DNA of 64,000 nt from Ruminococcus sp. YE282 (lineage in GTDB: Bacteria > Bacillota > Clostridia > Oscillospirales > Acutalibacteraceae). This document shows positions 1-9,767 of this stretch, in pieces (the stretch's first letter is position 1; each line of letters begins with the position of its first letter). The stretch covers positions 46,343 to 110,342 of the forward strand of contig FMUV01000004.1 of NCBI GenBank assembly GCA_900101355.1. The letters run 5' to 3'. The notes beneath the pieces were generated by a model. That model was not told where the DNA came from, made no database searches, and was given only the letters and a program-made list of their open reading frames with translations. The position numbers and the translations under genes are program-made.

Positions 1-2
1 GT

Positions 3-1955
3 CTTTTCAAACAGCTTATCAAGGACGGCTATCAGGTTGAAGTTTCAGACAACTGGCAGAGATTTGAAGATCCGTGGTGTCTGCGCAGAGAAGACGAAGC
101 TGTTTTGGTTTCATTCAAAGACCAGACTGTAAGAGCTATTCCTTACGATATGGCTGTTATCGGCTGCAAGACAAGCAACATCAACACTCTCAGACTCTGG
201 CAGGCTGAAGCTGTTAATGACTTTGACTTTACAGCATTTAACGATACTGAATATGACAAGGCCGTTAAGGAAAAGAACGACGCTGAAAACATCACAAAGG
301 TTCTTTATCCGAACGACAACAAGTATGAAGGAAAAGTTCTCAGACTTAAACAGCAGTATTTCTTCTGCTCTGCTTCACTTCAGGACATTATGCGCCGTTA
401 TAAAGCAAAGCATGGCAACGATTTCAGCTACTTTGCAAAAGAAAATGCAATTCAGCTTAACGATACACACCCTGTATCATGCGTACCTGAACTTGTAAGA
501 CTTCTTATGCTTGAGAATATGAACTTTGACGAAGCATTTGAAATTGCAAGAAAGACTTGCGCTTATACAAACCACACAGTACTCGGCGAGGCTCTTGAGA
601 AATGGCCTGCTGACCTTATGACTCAGGTTGTTCCTGAAATTTATCACATCATTTGCCTTATCGCTAACAAGTGCCAGGAAGAGCTTACTGCAAAGGGTAT
701 CAGCGAAGATATGAAAGCTAAGATGCGCATTGTTGACGGCAACGTTGTTCATATGGCAAGACTTGCAACATACGCTTCAACTTATGTAAACGGTGTTGCT
801 CAGCTTCACACAGAAATTCTTAAGGACGACGTTCTTAAAGAGTGGTATCAGGTATATCCTGAAAGATTCCAGAACAAGACAAACGGTATTACACAGCGCC
901 GTTGGCTTGGTCTTTGCAACCCTGAGCTTGCAGCAATGATTACAGACAAGGTTGGTTCTGACGAATGGCTTACAGACCTTTCACTTATTTCAAAGCTTAA
1001 CGAGTCTGTAAACGACACAAGAACAATCAACAAGTTCAATACAATTAAGAAGAAGAAGAAAGTTCAGCTTGCTGAATACATAAAGAAGATGGACGGTTAT
1101 GATGTAAATCCTGACACAATCTTTGATATTCAGGTTAAGCGTCTTCACGAATACAAGAGACAGCTTCTTAACGCTTTCTCTATCATGACAATTTATTACA
1201 GACTTAAGGAAAACAAACTTAAGAACTGGACACCAACAACATTTATCTTTGGCGCAAAGGCTGCTCCGGGATATGCAAGAGCAAAAGCAATCATCAAGTA
1301 CATCAACGAGATTGCTAATCTTGTAAACAACGATCCTGACACAAAGGATTTGCTCCAGGTTTACTTTATTTCAAACTACAACGTATCTTATGCAGAAAAG
1401 ATTGTTGTTGCCGCTGACATTTCAGAGCAGACATCAACAGCAGGTCTTGAAGCTTCAGGTACAGGTAATATGAAGTTCATGCTCAACGGTGCAGTTACAC
1501 TCGGAACATATGACGGTGCAAACATCGAAATTGCAGAGTGTGCAGGCGAAGAGAACGAATACATCTTCGGTGCAAGAGTTGAAGACATTGAAAAGCTCAA
1601 GGCTGAGGGTTACGATCCTAAGAAGCTTTACGACGCTAATCCGGAAATCAAGAGAGTTGTTGATACACTTATCGACGGCACATTTGATGATGACGGAGCA
1701 CAGGGCGAAGGTAGCTTTAAGGAACTTCACGATTCACTTCTTAAGGATTCAAGCTGGCAGAAAGCCGACAACTACTTCCTTATCTATGACCTTCCGCTTT
1801 ATGTTGACGCAAAAATTAAGGCTAATGCAGATTATGCTGACCGTAAGGCATTCGGTAAGAAGTGCCTTATGAATATTGCAAATGCAGGTAAGTTCTCATC
1901 TGACCGTGCAATTGTAGAGTATGCTAAGGAAATCTGGCACGTAAGCCACAAGTAA
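3..1955 (+). CDS. glgP: Glycogen/starch phosphorylase, C-terminal part (5' end outside window)
   Basis: Glycogen phosphorylase (GT35) releases glucose-1-phosphate from alpha-1,4-glucans using phosphate and a PLP cofactor in the cytoplasm. The reading frame is open from the first bases of the window (LFKQLIKDGY...), so the true start lies upstream; about 650 residues are present against roughly 800 in the family. Family motifs are clear: VRAIPYDM and NTLRLW near the start, the substrate-site segment QLNDTHP, and the PLP-binding lysine in GTGNMKF followed by TLGTYDGANIEI. A TTG about 100 bases in could be mistaken for a start, but the conserved sequence continues before it. The gene ends just before a strong hairpin terminator. 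It fits glycogen storage or starch use. Confidence 0.96.
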   Translation, partial: LFKQLIKDGYQVEVSDNWQRFEDPWCLRREDEAVLVSFKDQTVRAIPYDMAVIGCKTSNINTLRLWQAEAVNDFDFTAFNDTEYDKAVKEKNDAENITKVLYPNDNKYEGKVLRLKQQYFFCSASLQDIMRRYKAKHGNDFSYFAKENAIQLNDTHPVSCVPELVRLLMLENMNFDEAFEIARKTCAYTNHTVLGEALEKWPADLMTQVVPEIYHIICLIANKCQEELTAKGISEDMKAKMRIVDGNVVHMARLATYASTYVNGVAQLHTEILKDDVLKEWYQVYPERFQNKTNGITQRRWLGLCNPELAAMITDKVGSDEWLTDLSLISKLNESVNDTRTINKFNTIKKKKKVQLAEYIKKMDGYDVNPDTIFDIQVKRLHEYKRQLLNAFSIMTIYYRLKENKLKNWTPTTFIFGAKAAPGYARAKAIIKYINEIANLVNNDPDTKDLLQVYFISNYNVSYAEKIVVAADISEQTSTAGLEASGTGNMKFMLNGAVTLGTYDGANIEIAECAGEENEYIFGARVEDIEKLKAEGYDPKKLYDANPEIKRVVDTLIDGTFDDDGAQGEGSFKELHDSLLKDSSWQKADNYFLIYDLPLYVDAKIKANADYADRKAFGKKCLMNIANAGKFSSDRAIVEYAKEIWHVSHK

Positions 1956-1983
1956 TTTAAAACAATTACAAAATAACTAATTA

Positions 1984-2010
1984 AACGGGTTGCTGCTGCA
2001 GCCCGTTTTT
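1984..2010 (+). terminator. Rho-independent terminator after glycogen phosphorylase
   Basis: A 10-bp stem (AACGGGTTGC with GCAGCCCGTT, one wobble pair), a 4-base loop and a T run lie 29 bases after the stop codon. Confidence 0.9.
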
Positions 2011-2186
2011 CTTATAGAAATTTTCAACATAGAATGTTAATTATCACAGCGCTGAGTATCCTTAAACTATATAAAATACCGATTGTTTGACTTTTTGAAG
2101 CAAAAACAAAAAAATTTCAACATATAATCAACAGAAATTTAACAGAGCTATTTGTGTTATAAAATGTTGATAAATCGCAATGACAC

Positions 2187-2223
2187 AAAAATAAAGCGAA
2201 GCACAAGTTTATGCGCTTCGCTT
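2187..2223 (-). terminator. Terminator of lepA, minus strand
   Basis: Perfect 9-bp inverted repeat AAGCGAAGC / GCTTCGCTT with a 12-base loop. On the minus strand it is followed by a T-rich tract (TTTATTTTT), as expected downstream of lepA. Between this hairpin and the one at 1984-2010 I see only AT-rich sequence and no gene. Confidence 0.75.
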
Positions 2224-2270
2224 GTTAATTATGTGTTAAACATTGTTGAAAATTTTGCAGTCTGATGTTA

Positions 2271-4082
2271 TTAATCGGTATCCAGTTTCAGCACTGCCAT
2301 AAACGCCTCCTGCGGAACCTCAACGGAACCTAACTGGCGCATACGTTTCTTACCTTCCTTTTGCTTTTCAAGCAGCTTTTTCTTACGGCTGATATCACCG
2401 CCGTAGCACTTTGCAAGCACGTCTTTACGCATTGCTTTTACGGTTTCTCTGGCAATAATTTTGCCGCCTATGCACGCCTGAATTGGTATTTCAAAGAGCT
2501 GACGCGGAATTTTTTCTTTCAACTTTTCCGCCATTTTTCTGGCTCTTCCGTACGCTTTGTCCTTGTGAATAATAAACGAAAGCGCATCAACAACCTCGCC
2601 GTTAAGCATAATATCAAGCTTTACAAGCTGGCTCGGAACGTATTCTTTCATCTCATAGTCAAAAGAAGCATAGCCTCTTGTACGTGATTTAAGAGTGTCA
2701 AAAAAGTCATAGATAATCTCGGCAAGCGGCAAAATATAATGCAAATCCACTCTGTCAGCATCGATATACTGCATATCAGCAAAAGTTCCTCGTCTGTCCT
2801 GACATAATTCCATAATATTTCCGACATACTCTTTCGGAGTATAGATATGTGCGTCGGTAACAGGTTCTTCTGCCATTTGAATCAACGACGGGTCAGGATA
2901 ATTTGTTGGATTATCAATCATTTCAACGGTGCCGTCGGTGCGTGTAATGCGATAAATAACGCTCGGAGCAGTTGTTATAAGGTCAAGCTGATATTCACGT
3001 TCAAGCCTTTCTTGGATAATTTCCATATGCAAAAGTCCCAAGAATCCGCATCTGAAGCCGAATCCAAGTGCAATCGAGGTTTCAGGCTCAAACGAAAGCG
3101 CAGCATCGTTGAGCTGAAGTTTTTCAAGCGCATCCTTTAAATCACCGTACTTTGCACCGTCAACCGGGTAAATACCGCAGAAAACCATTGGATTTGCTTC
3201 TCTGTAACCGGGAAGAGGTTCTTCGGCAGGGTTTGATGTTAACGTTACAGTATCGCCAACCTTTGCGTCAGCCAATGTCTTGATTGAAGCCGCAATATAG
3301 CCAACCTCGCCTGCATAAAGCCCGTCGGTGCTCTCCATTGTTGTGGCATGCATAAGTCCGCACTCAACAACGTTAAATGTACTTCCTGTTGCCATAAGCT
3401 TAAATTCATCACCCGGATGAATCTGACCTTCTTTAAGTCTTACATAAATAATTACACCCTTGTAGCTGTCATAATAACTGTCAAAAATCAATGCGCGCAA
3501 GGGTGCGTCTTTGTCACCTGTCGGCGCAGGAATATCTGTTACAACCTTTTCCAAAACCGCATGTATGTTGATTCCGGCTTTTGCGGAAATCTTCGGCGCA
3601 TCCTGAGCAGGTATTCCGATTACGTCCTCAATTTCATTAATTACCCTGTCAGGGTCAGCACTGGGCAGGTCGATTTTGTTGACAACAGGGACAATTTCAA
3701 GACCGCTGTCAACCGCAAGATATGTGTTTGCAAGGGTTTGAGCTTCGATTCCCTGTGATGCATCAACGACAAGTATTGCACCCTCACAAGCGGCAAGCGA
3801 ACGGGAAACTTCATAGTTAAAGTCAACGTGACCGGGCGTGTCAATCAGATTAAAAAGATATTTTTCGCCGTCATCGGCAGAATATACAACGCTTACTGCA
3901 CGTGCTTTTATTGTAATTCCACGCTCACGCTCAAGCTCCATATCATCAAGAAGCTGAGCTTCCATATCACGCTTTGAAACCGAATTGGTTTGCTCAAGAA
4001 TACGGTCGGCAAGTGTGCTTTTGCCGTGGTCAATATGAGCAATGATGCTGAAATTTCTTATTTTATCCTGTGGAAAGGACAT
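2271..4082 (-). CDS. lepA: Elongation factor 4 (back-translocating GTPase LepA)
   Basis: LepA is a ribosome-associated GTPase that acts on stalled or mistranslocated ribosomes and in subunit biogenesis. The product, about 603 residues, has the G1 motif AHIDHGKST near the N-terminus, switch region [17 protein letters not shown] (G3) and NKIDLPS (G4). The LepA-specific C-terminal part ends in a basic segment ([16 protein letters not shown]) and a full-length tail. I place the start at the ATG that gives [11 protein letters not shown], because AGGTGA precedes it by 4 bases; an in-frame ATG 18 bases upstream has no ribosome site. It is transcribed alone toward its own hairpin terminator. Confidence 0.97.
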   Translation of the reverse strand: MSFPQDKIRNFSIIAHIDHGKSTLADRILEQTNSVSKRDMEAQLLDDMELERERGITIKARAVSVVYSADDGEKYLFNLIDTPGHVDFNYEVSRSLAACEGAILVVDASQGIEAQTLANTYLAVDSGLEIVPVVNKIDLPSADPDRVINEIEDVIGIPAQDAPKISAKAGINIHAVLEKVVTDIPAPTGDKDAPLRALIFDSYYDSYKGVIIYVRLKEGQIHPGDEFKLMATGSTFNVVECGLMHATTMESTDGLYAGEVGYIAASIKTLADAKVGDTVTLTSNPAEEPLPGYREANPMVFCGIYPVDGAKYGDLKDALEKLQLNDAALSFEPETSIALGFGFRCGFLGLLHMEIIQERLEREYQLDLITTAPSVIYRITRTDGTVEMIDNPTNYPDPSLIQMAEEPVTDAHIYTPKEYVGNIMELCQDRRGTFADMQYIDADRVDLHYILPLAEIIYDFFDTLKSRTRGYASFDYEMKEYVPSQLVKLDIMLNGEVVDALSFIIHKDKAYGRARKMAEKLKEKIPRQLFEIPIQACIGGKIIARETVKAMRKDVLAKCYGGDISRKKKLLEKQKEGKKRMRQLGSVEVPQEAFMAVLKLDTD

Positions 4083-4100
4083 AGCGTCACCTAATTTCAT

Positions 4101-4216
4101 CTATAATCTTAAGTGCAAATGTTTCGGCTTATAAAAATAAAGCTGAGGAGCGATGCTCATTTGCACTGATTTTAATTCATCTCAAGCTCTGCTCGTTGAA
4201 AGCAAAGCAGGGCATA
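4101..4216. repeat. Intergenic palindromic element (AAGTGCA family)
   Basis: The segment begins TATAATCTTAAGTGCAAATG and contains a perfect 10-bp inverted repeat (AGTGCAAATG at 4112-4121, CATTTGCACT at 4158-4167). It ends with a 17-bp arm (4200-4216) whose reverse complement is at 4811-4827. Related TAATCTTAGTGCA-type segments occur at other intergenic sites in this window. It carries no coding sequence. Confidence 0.5.
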
Positions 4217-4318
4217 ATAATCAGGATAATTATATCACACACACACCGAATTAACAAGTGAAAATCGGTTGAAAAAACTTGTCCAAGGTGATATACTTAT
4301 GCCAAAAGGGATGATGAT

Positions 4319-4777
4319 ATGAGTAAAGGCGATATTGCAAAAAACTATTTTGAAAACGGATATAACTGCTCTCAGGCAGTTGTACTTGCATTTTGCGAAG
4401 ATTTTGGGCTTGAAAAAGAAACAGCAGCAATGATTGCCGCACCGTTTGGCGGCGGAATCGGCAGACTCAGGGAAGTTTGCGGCACATTTTCGGGAATAAA
4501 TATGATTCTCGGACTTGCCGAGGGAAAAAACACTCAGGAAAATCGTAGCAAAAAGACAGAACTATACAAGGATGTACAAGCCCTGGCTGAAAAATTCAAG
4601 GCAGACAACGGCTCAATTATATGCAGAGATTTGCTTAACCTGCGCATAAAAATCAAGGATAACCCTACTCCCAGCGAACGCACCGACGAATACTACAAAG
4701 CCCGCCCGTGTTCGGAACTTTGCAGATATGCGGCTGATTTACTTGAACAATTTTTGGCTGAAAACAAAAAAGTTTGA
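4319..4777 (+). CDS. C_GCAxxG_C_C family putative redox protein
   Basis: A 152-residue protein of the C_GCAxxG_C_C family, named for its conserved cysteines and glycine motif. Visible signatures are YNCSQAVVLAFCEDFG at the N-terminus, APFGGGIGRLREVCGTFSG in the middle, and two late cysteine positions (IICRDLL, RPCSELCRYA). The family is thought to be redox-active, sometimes next to metal or selenium metabolism genes, but its biochemistry is not settled. It stands alone between lepA and tcdA, both on the other strand. A 17-bp inverted repeat brackets it (4200-4216 and 4811-4827). The ATG follows AGGGATGATGAT, a weak ribosome site. Confidence 0.85.
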   Translation: MSKGDIAKNYFENGYNCSQAVVLAFCEDFGLEKETAAMIAAPFGGGIGRLREVCGTFSGINMILGLAEGKNTQENRSKKTELYKDVQALAEKFKADNGSIICRDLLNLRIKIKDNPTPSERTDEYYKARPCSELCRYAADLLEQFLAENKKV

Positions 4778-4810
4778 AGCATTAAACAATAAATTGATAT
4801 TAAATAGAAC

Positions 4811-4880
4811 TATGCCCTGCTTTGCTTGCGATTAATTGCAAACATTGCTAAGGAACATTAGCTTTTCAAGGGTTAAAAAA
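4811..4880. repeat. Intergenic repeat, partner arm of 4200-4216
   Basis: The first 17 bases (4811-4827) are the exact reverse complement of 4200-4216. The following GCGATTAATTGCAAACATTG resembles a segment at about 60736-60755 near the start of another intergenic element. No coding potential seen. Confidence 0.4.
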
Positions 4881-4957
4881 TGAAAAATCAACTGAAACTC
4901 TGATTTGGCACCCACTTCAGATGCGTATTTTATTTTTAATTTAGATTATACATAATA

Positions 4958-5000
4958 AAACAGGCACGACAGCTTTATTCTAACTGTCGTGCCTTTGCTT
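4958..5000. terminator. Bidirectional terminator between the redox gene and tcdA
   Basis: A perfect 11-bp stem AGGCACGACAG / CTGTCGTGCCT with an 11-base loop has T-rich flanks on both strands. It can end the minus-strand yfhO-tcdA transcript and plus-strand transcription from the redox gene. Confidence 0.85.
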
Positions 5001-5019
5001 TATATTTTTTAACAATTAT

Positions 5020-5772
5020 TTAACGAATTAGGTCTTTGACAACCTCGCCTGCAATAATCAATCCTACCACAGACGGGACAAACGCCGTACTTCCGGGAAC
5101 CTGGCGGCGTTGAGTGCATTTTCTTGCCGTTCCCGGAGGGCAAATGCAGTGTTGCTTACAGCTTATTGCCATATCGTCAACAGGCGTAATCGGTTTTTCT
5201 TTTGAGTAAACAACCTTCAAGCTCTTGATTTTGCGCTTTCTAAGCTCGGTTCTCATTACCCTTGCAAGCGGGCATACGGACGTGCTGTATATGTCGGCAA
5301 CCTCAAAAGCCGAGGCATCAAGTTTGTTACCTGCGCCCATTGAACTAATAATCGGAGTTCCTGACTTGTCGGCATTAACAACAAGCGTAATCTTTCCTGT
5401 CACCGTATCAATTGCATCAACAATGTAATCGTATTGTGAAAAATCAAACTGCTCTGCCGTATCAGGCATATAAAAAGTTTTGTGAGTGTTTATTATCACA
5501 TCGGGATTGATGTCGTGAAGCCTCTCTTCTGCAACATTAACCTTATACTTTCCGACAGTTTTGCGTGTTGCAAAAATCTGTCGGTTAATATTGGTAAGGC
5601 ATACCTTGTCGTCATCAATCAAATCAAGGGTGCCAACTCCGCTGCGAACAAGTGCTTCGGCTGTATATCCGCCGACGCCGCCTATTCCGAATATAGCCAC
5701 CTTTGAATTGTTGAGTTTTTCCATAGCCTCTTTGCCCAAAAGCAATTCGGTTCTTGAAAACTGATTAAGCAT
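5020..5772 (-). CDS. tcdA: tRNA threonylcarbamoyladenosine dehydratase (ThiF/E1-like)
   Basis: TcdA uses ATP to cyclise the t6A37 modification of ANN-decoding tRNAs to ct6A. The 250-residue product has the E1/ThiF nucleotide-binding motif FGIGGVGGYTAEALVRSGVG, the adenylation-region residues NRQIFAT, and the family-typical C-terminal stretch CPPGTARKCTQRRQ followed by PGSTAFVPS. Cysteines around CKQHCICPPG match the usual TcdA/CsdL pattern. It starts 21 bases after the stop of the yfhO-family gene and is probably co-transcribed with it. A sulfur-transferring ThiF paralogue is the alternative, but the C-terminal block favours TcdA. Confidence 0.92.
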   Translation of the reverse strand: MLNQFSRTELLLGKEAMEKLNNSKVAIFGIGGVGGYTAEALVRSGVGTLDLIDDDKVCLTNINRQIFATRKTVGKYKVNVAEERLHDINPDVIINTHKTFYMPDTAEQFDFSQYDYIVDAIDTVTGKITLVVNADKSGTPIISSMGAGNKLDASAFEVADIYSTSVCPLARVMRTELRKRKIKSLKVVYSKEKPITPVDDMAISCKQHCICPPGTARKCTQRRQVPGSTAFVPSVVGLIIAGEVVKDLIR

Positions 5773-5793
5773 TATAATCTCCTGTATCTCGGA

Positions 5794-8643
5794 TTAATTG
5801 TTATTATCTGTTATTTCAGCAGGTTTTTCCTGCGGTTTGTTTTTGCGTTTTTTAAAGATATAAACATATACGCACAATGCCGCAAATGCCGCAGCACAAA
5901 TTACAGAAACCGCAAATCCCGGCCAGAATCCCTGAGGATAGTAATAAAGTTTTATTGTGTGCTCACCGACAGAAAGCGGAAAAGCAACCAATGAATTGCC
6001 AACCGGTGTGATGTCAACCTTTTTGCCGTCAACAACAGCGGTCCAGCCTTTTTCGTATGGAATAGATGTGTAGAACAATCCGTCTTTTGTTACGTTTATT
6101 GTTCCCTCCATAGAACTGCCGGTAGCCTTTGTTGTGGTCATAACACCACGGCTTACTGCTTCATATCCTTTTTCAAACACATCCTGATTAAACAGGTTTA
6201 CATAAACTTTTGCGGTGCCTGCCTGTCCCTGTTTGAGCTGTGAATATACAGAAATCTTATCGCCCTGATTAAAGTAACCAATGCAGGCAATATATGAACG
6301 TCCCATTCCGTATGTCTTAGGCTGAGCCACATCGTTTTGCATAATTGTAATATCGTCACCGCCGGTAATGTCGGCATACATACAATAAATACCGTCTTTC
6401 GGAGCTGTGTAATTCCACTTTACATTCGGTGTGATTGAGCCGTCAAGACAGCTGAACGAATAGTTGCCGTATGCGGTTTTATTAACGGTAAACTTGCTTG
6501 AATCATAGTGACCCTGACTTTCAACCTCAAGCGGAGTATAAACGTTCTCGTCCACTCCCGTTGCAAGCTTAAAAAATTCACTCTGAGTATCAAACGGATT
6601 AAACTGGTCTTCGTTGTCGTTTTCTACCCACTGTGACAGCTTGCTGTCTGTCATAAATCCCATAGGAAGATAATGATTGTTTTTAAGAAGTTTTTCGTTT
6701 GCAAGGGTGTAAACCTCGCTGAGGTCATAGGTATTCTGATAGGTTACGTCACGTGCAACAAGATATTTAAGGTTCATAAACAGGTTGGCAACAGGTGAGC
6801 TCTCGGCGTATGTGTAACGGTTTCCACTCTTCCAGCCCATCAAACCGAAGTTTTCAAAGAATCTTGTCATATTAACATTAGCCATTGAATTGAACATTGA
6901 AAGTCCGTCATAGTGGTTAAGCGCACCGTCGTTGAGAGTCTGTGTTGACGTCATCTCTGCACGCCAAAGCTCTGTTGTATCCTCCTCAAGATAGTTCATA
7001 TAATCAAGAACCGCCTCGGTGGTTTCTTCGCCTCTCGGATAATCTGTTGTGGTTGTAACGGTGGTAACGGTTACGCTGTAATATGCCGTAACTGCGCTCT
7101 GACCGATTACAAGCACGGTTAATACAATACTGAGCACCGTTTTGGGAATAATACGCTTTGTGTAGAACAGTACAATAATTGCAGTAACTGCCAAAAACAG
7201 CGCAGATGCAACCAATGTAGGAGTAATCCACTCGGCATGTTCGGTAAACTGAGTCTTAATTCCGTCGTCATTAATTGCAAGCGCAAGCACAACCGCGCTG
7301 CAAGCCGCAGCAACAATAACATTAAGTGCAGATGAAAAATCAATGATAGAAAATGCTCTGAACGCCATAACAATAAGCACAAAGCTTATAAGATAGCTGA
7401 AACGGTACGGAATCATATTTGTGAAGTGAAAGCCGTGCCAAATATAGTCAAGCTGTCTGATAACACAGCTTATCATCATAAAGAACAGCAAACCAACATC
7501 AACAATTTTTTCTCTTAACTTAATCTTCTTAGAGGTAAGGAACAAGAAGCCAAAGAATATACAAATTGCTCCGCAGGAAATGTTCGGAATTGCGTCGGCA
7601 GCCTTTGTTGCGGCGCAGGTGAAATTAACAAGGTTTGCAACTATGCTCTTCATAGCCTTGAGAACGCCTGCCAAATCATTTGTTCCGCCGATATTAATTG
7701 CAAAGGTTGACGGGAACGCACTGCCGGAAGCATTTGTGTTTTGAAGTCCGAAAAATGCCGGCAACAGGAAAAATGCAGTCAATCCTATGCCTATTACCGA
7801 AAATACAGCAACTTTTACCAAGCTTCTGAAAAATTCTTTGACATTTTGCCAATGAACAATATGGTACGCTATAAAAATCAACAGCGTAAAAATGCAGGTA
7901 AACAAACCGATATAGTAGTTTGTGAGGAGCGAAAGAGCAAGAGTTACCGTGTAAAGACGGAACTTGTTTTCTGTAAGAAGTTTTACAACGCCGAGAACAA
8001 CAAGCGGAGTGATACAAACCGTATCGAGCCAGATTGTGTTCCAGTAATATCCCATAAAGAATGCGCAGAATGAGAAGCAACATCCGAACAGCATGAGAGA
8101 TATATCATTCTTCTTATAAACACTGCGCAGAAAGATTGCAGTAAACATACCGCCAAGAGCAATTTTGATTGAAACAGAGAACATAAGAAATTCTCTTAGC
8201 CATGCAGACGGAATAAATACCGTTAAAAAGTTAAGCGGACTTGCAAGATAATAGGACATCAGCGCAAAGTAATTTGTACCTCCGCCAACCGCCCAGGTCC
8301 AAAACAGCGACTCGCCGTTTTTCAGCTTGTCCTGAAAGTCTGCAAGAAACGGAAAATATTGGTGCCACAAGTCAGTAACTAGAATCTGTTTGTCGGCAGT
8401 GCCAAACGGCGAAACATTCATAAGTCCAAACGCCGTAACCATAAGAATAAACGGTACTGCAAATGCAAGAATAATGTAAATGTTTTTTAATACAAATCCC
8501 TTAAAACCATTTGGATACTGCTTTTCAATCGGCGGGTTAACCTCTGTATTTGCAGAAGCTTTTCCGGCCTTTGCCGCAGCCTTTGTTCTTGCGGCAGATT
8601 TTGCCTTAGAACCGGCTTTTGAAGCGGATTTTTTGTTCGCCAT
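5794..8643 (-). CDS. yfhO: YfhO-family polytopic membrane glycosyltransferase (GT-C type)
   Basis: A 949-residue multi-spanning protein of the YfhO family. In B. subtilis and Listeria, YfhO-type proteins transfer sugars from undecaprenyl-phosphate to surface polymers such as teichoic acids, with a CsbB-type GT2 and a GtcA-type flippase. After a lysine/alanine-rich cytoplasmic tail of about 45 residues comes the first membrane helix (ILAFAVPFILMVTAFGLM). The early outer loop has the family block TDLWHQYFPFLADFQ and WTWAVGGGTNYFA. Further helices, a large extracytoplasmic region and a final helix before a KKRKNK tail follow. The start follows GGAGGT by 9 bases; an ATG 57 bases upstream lacks a ribosome site. 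The likely GT2 and flippase genes are divergent next door. Confidence 0.9.
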   Translation of the reverse strand: MANKKSASKAGSKAKSAARTKAAAKAGKASANTEVNPPIEKQYPNGFKGFVLKNIYIILAFAVPFILMVTAFGLMNVSPFGTADKQILVTDLWHQYFPFLADFQDKLKNGESLFWTWAVGGGTNYFALMSYYLASPLNFLTVFIPSAWLREFLMFSVSIKIALGGMFTAIFLRSVYKKNDISLMLFGCCFSFCAFFMGYYWNTIWLDTVCITPLVVLGVVKLLTENKFRLYTVTLALSLLTNYYIGLFTCIFTLLIFIAYHIVHWQNVKEFFRSLVKVAVFSVIGIGLTAFFLLPAFFGLQNTNASGSAFPSTFAINIGGTNDLAGVLKAMKSIVANLVNFTCAATKAADAIPNISCGAICIFFGFLFLTSKKIKLREKIVDVGLLFFMMISCVIRQLDYIWHGFHFTNMIPYRFSYLISFVLIVMAFRAFSIIDFSSALNVIVAAACSAVVLALAINDDGIKTQFTEHAEWITPTLVASALFLAVTAIIVLFYTKRIIPKTVLSIVLTVLVIGQSAVTAYYSVTVTTVTTTTDYPRGEETTEAVLDYMNYLEEDTTELWRAEMTSTQTLNDGALNHYDGLSMFNSMANVNMTRFFENFGLMGWKSGNRYTYAESSPVANLFMNLKYLVARDVTYQNTYDLSEVYTLANEKLLKNNHYLPMGFMTDSKLSQWVENDNEDQFNPFDTQSEFFKLATGVDENVYTPLEVESQGHYDSSKFTVNKTAYGNYSFSCLDGSITPNVKWNYTAPKDGIYCMYADITGGDDITIMQNDVAQPKTYGMGRSYIACIGYFNQGDKISVYSQLKQGQAGTAKVYVNLFNQDVFEKGYEAVSRGVMTTTKATGSSMEGTINVTKDGLFYTSIPYEKGWTAVVDGKKVDITPVGNSLVAFPLSVGEHTIKLYYYPQGFWPGFAVSVICAAAFAALCVYVYIFKKRKNKPQEKPAEITDNNN

Positions 8644-8746
8644 AGCTTTCTTACCTCCATAAATATTTTTAGCTATAATTAATCCAGTATATTTTAACAC
8701 GTTTTTACTGCAAGGTAAATAAAAATATAAAAAAATCCAAAAAAAA

Positions 8747-8775
8747 TGGACTTTTGCTTTTTACTTTGATATAAT
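8747..8775 (+). promoter_or_regulatory. Promoter of the GT2-GtrA glycosylation operon
   Basis: TGGACT (8747-8752), a 17-base spacer and a perfect TATAAT (8770-8775). A start site near 8782 would put the ATG at 8796 on a very short leader and exclude an upstream GTG at 8778. Confidence 0.75.
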
Positions 8776-8795
8776 GGGTGGATAGAGGTGATTTT

Positions 8796-9767
8796 ATGAA
8801 AACCATTGATTTGGTTGTTCCCTGCTTTAACGAAGAAGAGGGACTTGAACACTTTGTACTTGAAACAAATAAGGTAATCGACACACTTCCCGATTACAGT
8901 TTCAGATATATTCTTGTCAACGACGGAAGTCGTGATAAAACTTATTTGATTATGAAACAGCTTGCCACACGTTTCAGCAATGTCAAATACATTTCTTTTT
9001 CAAGGAACTTCGGAAAAGAAGCGGCAATGTACGCAGGACTTCAGCACGCAACGGCTGATTATGTTGTTGTTATGGACGCCGACTTGCAGCACCCGCCGCA
9101 GGTGTTCCCGCAAATGATAGAAGCCCTTGAAAAAGAGGGTTACGATTGCTGCGCAACAAAGCGTGAAGAACGTGAGGGAGAAAGCTTTTTCAGAGGATTT
9201 TTCTCAAAGCTTTTCTTCAAAATCTCAAACAAGCTGACTGACGTAAAAAATCCGTACGGAGCAATGGATTACCGTATGATGACTCAGCAAATGGTTCGCT
9301 CCATTGTTGAACTGGGCGAAGTTCAGAGATTTTCCAAGGGAATATTCTCTTGGGTTGGATTTAACACTAAATGGATATCGTTCAAAACGGTAGACCGTGA
9401 GCTTGGAACATCAACATGGAAATTTTCAAGCTTGTTTAAGTATGCAATTGACGGCATAACCTGTTTTTCGGTTGCACCGCTTAGGTTTACTGCCGTTATG
9501 GGCGCTATAATATTCTTTATATCGCTTATCTATATAATAATAACATTAATTCAAACTCTGTTTTTCGGAGTTACTACTCCCGGATATGTTACAACCCTGT
9601 GTGCGGTACTGTTTTTGGGAGGAATTACTGAAATGTCAATCGGTATTCTTGGCGAATATATAGGAAGAATTTATCTTGAAGCCAAAGACAGACCGATTTA
9701 TATTACAAAGTTCTCAAACTTTGAAGAAGAAAATAACGAAGAAAAGGAAGAACCCAATGAAAAATAA
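8796..9767 (+). CDS. CsbB/DPM1-like undecaprenyl-phosphate glycosyltransferase (GT2)
   Basis: A 323-residue GT2 enzyme that would load a sugar onto undecaprenyl phosphate on the inner membrane face. It has the N-terminal nucleotide-binding start VVPCFNEEEG, the VNDGSRDKT motif, SRNFGKEAAMYAGL, the metal-binding DADLQHPP, and two C-terminal membrane helices typical of CsbB/GtrB/ArnC-like enzymes. The chosen ATG follows AGAGGTGA. Its 3' end overlaps the next gene by 11 bases, so translation is probably coupled. With the flippase-like gene downstream and the YfhO-type gene divergent, it completes the three-part glycosylation module known from Bacillota. The sugar cannot be read from the sequence. 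Confidence 0.92.
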   Translation: MKTIDLVVPCFNEEEGLEHFVLETNKVIDTLPDYSFRYILVNDGSRDKTYLIMKQLATRFSNVKYISFSRNFGKEAAMYAGLQHATADYVVVMDADLQHPPQVFPQMIEALEKEGYDCCATKREEREGESFFRGFFSKLFFKISNKLTDVKNPYGAMDYRMMTQQMVRSIVELGEVQRFSKGIFSWVGFNTKWISFKTVDRELGTSTWKFSSLFKYAIDGITCFSVAPLRFTAVMGAIIFFISLIYIIITLIQTLFFGVTTPGYVTTLCAVLFLGGITEMSIGILGEYIGRIYLEAKDRPIYITKFSNFEEENNEEKEEPNEK

